The notes beneath the pieces are model-generated. The model had not been told where the DNA came from and ran no database searches. It saw only the letters and a list, made by a program, of their open reading frames with translations. DNA of 6,493 bases, from NCBI GenBank assembly GCA_002825465.1, contig PJER01000116.1:1-6493 (forward strand). Reading direction: 5' to 3'. The translations under genes and the position numbers were made by a program. Shown piece by piece: positions 5,413-6,493 of this stretch. Each line of letters starts with the position of its first letter. The stretch's first letter is position 1. Source of the DNA: Candidatus Thorarchaeota archaeon MP8T_1. GTDB lineage: Archaea; Asgardarchaeota; Thorarchaeia; Thorarchaeales; Thorarchaeaceae.

Positions 5413-5772
5413 TTACTCCTCAAGATTCTTTGACTCTGCCTCGATTCTCTCGCTCTCAGTCTTTTGAATGTAAAATCCAATTATATAGGGTATAATCCCC
5501 AGTGATGCAAAAAACAGATAATACCACCAGGGCAAGAGAAAGAATGTTATTATAATTAATCCAATTGAAACCAATATCGAGCCACTACGTTTTATGGGAT
5601 TGAGGTATTGTCCGTAGAGACCTATGAGTAATCCAGTCAATGCTAAAGCTGCTATAAGCAAAGGGTCGATGATTGCAAGAGCTGGAAAAAGAGAGATGGC
5701 CTCTGGTAATTGAAGTAAGAGAACAGCAGTAAGAATTAGGAAGAATGCCACAAGATACTTGTCTTCTCTCAT
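5413..5772 (-). CDS. Small integral membrane protein, about four helices
   Basis: This 119-residue hydrophobic protein has no family I recognise. Likely membrane segments are residues 6-22, 32-55, 63-80 and 83-101, with a PWWYY aromatic turn between the last two. A charged C-terminal tail (KTESERIEAESKNLEE) is probably cytoplasmic. The GLYGQYLNPIKRSGS loop (51-65) carries the positive charges. I chose the ATG at 5772. An in-frame GTG at 5793 would add MCIYYTT, and a GTG at 5751 would give 112 residues; the strong TATA-like stretch GCATATATTATAC (about 5776-5788) fits the 5751 start best by spacing. The gene lies 121 nt downstream of the methyltransferase-like gene on the same strand and may or may not be co-transcribed with it. 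Its role is unknown; a membrane-associated accessory protein is possible. Confidence 0.7.
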   Translation of the reverse strand: MREDKYLVAFFLILTAVLLLQLPEAISLFPALAIIDPLLIAALALTGLLIGLYGQYLNPIKRSGSILVSIGLIIITFFLLPWWYYLFFASLGIIPYIIGFYIQKTESERIEAESKNLEE

Positions 5773-5814
5773 TGTAGTATAATATATGCACACACCTTCT
5801 TCAAAAGTTTTGTT

Positions 5815-5824
5815 AACCTAGGTT
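5815..5824. repeat. 10-bp palindrome upstream of the small membrane protein gene
   Basis: AACCTAGGTT is a perfect palindrome in the 121-nt gap between the methyltransferase-like gene and the small membrane protein gene. A T-run (AAGCTTTTTTCT, about 5856-5867) lies nearby on the + strand but faces the wrong way to end the minus-strand gene. A regulatory role is only a possibility. Confidence 0.2.
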
Positions 5825-5893
5825 CGTTGATGCTTTCCAATTATTTGTGTGCACAAGCTTTTTTCTAATAGACGACAATACCTATGGATTTTG

Positions 5894-6430
5894 TTACTTC
5901 TGAGGTATGCCAAAATACCGTGGTGTTTCATCCAAATACTTCTGATAGGATTGCCCATATTTGTCTGCCAAGAACTTCTCCTCAAGCAAAACAGTCCAAT
6001 GAAGGTAGGGTATAGTGACGAAGAGATATAGAAGAAATATAATACTCCAGATAGATTCAGACCAACCAATTAAAGTCAGACCTAGGAAGAAAACTGTCCA
6101 ACCTAGATATATTGGATTTCTTGAATATCGATGAATTCTCGTTGTTGCAAGTCCTGCATTATTTGCAAAGGAGTATAATGCGGATATACCAATTGCCATT
6201 CCAATTATGGAGATTATTAGTCCAATATAGAAGAATACCCCGAAGTTTACTGGTACAAAGAAACTGGCGAGAAATCCGCCAATGATCCATAGAAACGCAC
6301 CAGCTATGATTTTCTTATCACTATACAAGAACTCAGGATCATCAAAGGGTTCTCCACGTTTTCTGTTTGCCCATATTTGCACTGCGTATGCAAGGACGTA
6401 TCCACCTACATAGAATATCCACAGATTCAT
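5894..6430 (-). CDS. Isoprenylcysteine carboxyl methyltransferase-like membrane protein (ICMT/PEMT family)
   Basis: This 178-residue polytopic protein has about five membrane helices (residues 2-20, 41-60, 64-85, 106-123, 126-146). The C-terminal part carries the ICMT/PEMT-type S-adenosylmethionine-binding signature: HRYSRNPIYLGW (100-111, matching the usual R-H/N-P-x-Y-x-G), then LLEEKFLADKYGQSYQKYL (148-166, with Glu150-Glu151) and PRYFG (170-174). These proteins methylate carboxylates, phospholipid amines or other lipid-proximal groups with SAM. Prokaryotic members are common and mostly uncharacterised, so a prenylated protein substrate cannot be assumed. ATG at 6430 begins directly at the first helix and gives the usual family length. 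Upstream on the same strand, 19 nt away, ends a frame that looks like a paralogue, suggesting a tandem operon; downstream is a small membrane protein gene. Confidence 0.85.
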   Translation of the reverse strand: MNLWIFYVGGYVLAYAVQIWANRKRGEPFDDPEFLYSDKKIIAGAFLWIIGGFLASFFVPVNFGVFFYIGLIISIIGMAIGISALYSFANNAGLATTRIHRYSRNPIYLGWTVFFLGLTLIGWSESIWSIIFLLYLFVTIPYLHWTVLLEEKFLADKYGQSYQKYLDETPRYFGIPQK

Positions 6431-6449
6431 TGTTCATCAACTTCTTGAT

Positions 6450-6493
6450 TTACTTTGATCCCTCTTCCCTTGGTCTTCCAAGATATCTTGGAG
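6450..6493 (-). CDS. Probable C-terminus of a second ICMT-like methyltransferase (partial)
   Basis: On the minus strand, one frame entering from the window edge reads PRYLGRPREEGSK and stops at TAA (6450-6452). The partial codon before it (xCT) is compatible with Thr. This parallels the TPRYFGIPQK tail of the neighbouring methyltransferase-like protein, including the PRY-G-x-P core, and suggests a tandem paralogue whose body lies outside the window. Only 13 full codons are visible. The other two minus-strand frames are also open to the edge: one ends at 6437, and the other ends at 6427 in an ATGA overlap with the 6430 start. The call therefore rests on the tail similarity alone. Confidence 0.45.
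   Translation of the reverse strand, partial: PRYLGRPREEGSK

Noticed and set aside
5585..6069. Alternative frames over the membrane protein and the methyltransferase-like gene, on both strands
   Set aside because: They are out-of-frame shadows of hydrophobic genes. The one at 5818-6069 only extends into the gap by chance and has no start context.
1..6493. tRNA, rRNA, CRISPR repeats, insertion-sequence ends
   Set aside because: Reading both strands, I saw no tRNA-like cloverleaf with a TTCGA-type arm, no regularly spaced repeats, no transposase motifs and no paired terminal repeats with target duplications.

Overview
The window looks archaeal. Several genes have an A/T-rich TATA-like box about 32-36 nt upstream of the start codon and no Shine-Dalgarno motif, which fits leaderless or near-leaderless archaeal transcripts. 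One gene encodes a typical archaeal surface protein: signal peptide, ectodomain, and a single C-terminal membrane anchor ending in KKR. A member of the Asgard group (for example Thorarchaeota-like) would fit the overall flavour, but that lineage guess is weak and rests on impression. There are no RNA genes, CRISPR arrays, insertion sequences or transposases. It reads as an ordinary chromosomal stretch of mostly singly transcribed genes.

Left part (1-1534, + strand): the C-terminal end of a TldE/PmbA-type protein, a perfect 10-bp hairpin just after its stop, then a membrane-anchored extracellular DJ-1/PfpI-domain protein with its own promoter.

Middle (1553-4851): a ZmaR-like GNAT acetyltransferase (-) converges on the DJ-1 gene. 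Behind it on the same strand is a putative winged-helix protein with a TTG start. That gene diverges from an unrecognised 262-residue, probably all-helical protein (+). The latter converges with a YgiD-type LigB extradiol dioxygenase (-).

Right part (4852-6493): a 250-base intergenic stretch rich in inverted repeats leads to a 62-residue soluble protein (+), the only gene here with a clear Shine-Dalgarno motif. Then come, all on the - strand, a small four-helix membrane protein, an isoprenylcysteine-methyltransferase-like membrane protein, and at the edge the last 13 codons of what looks like a paralogue of that methyltransferase.

I see no single multi-gene pathway. The points most worth a second look are the surface-anchored DJ-1-like protein with an apparently altered active site, the probable tandem membrane methyltransferases, the overlapping hairpins at 4991-5044, and the orphan helical protein divergent from a putative regulator.
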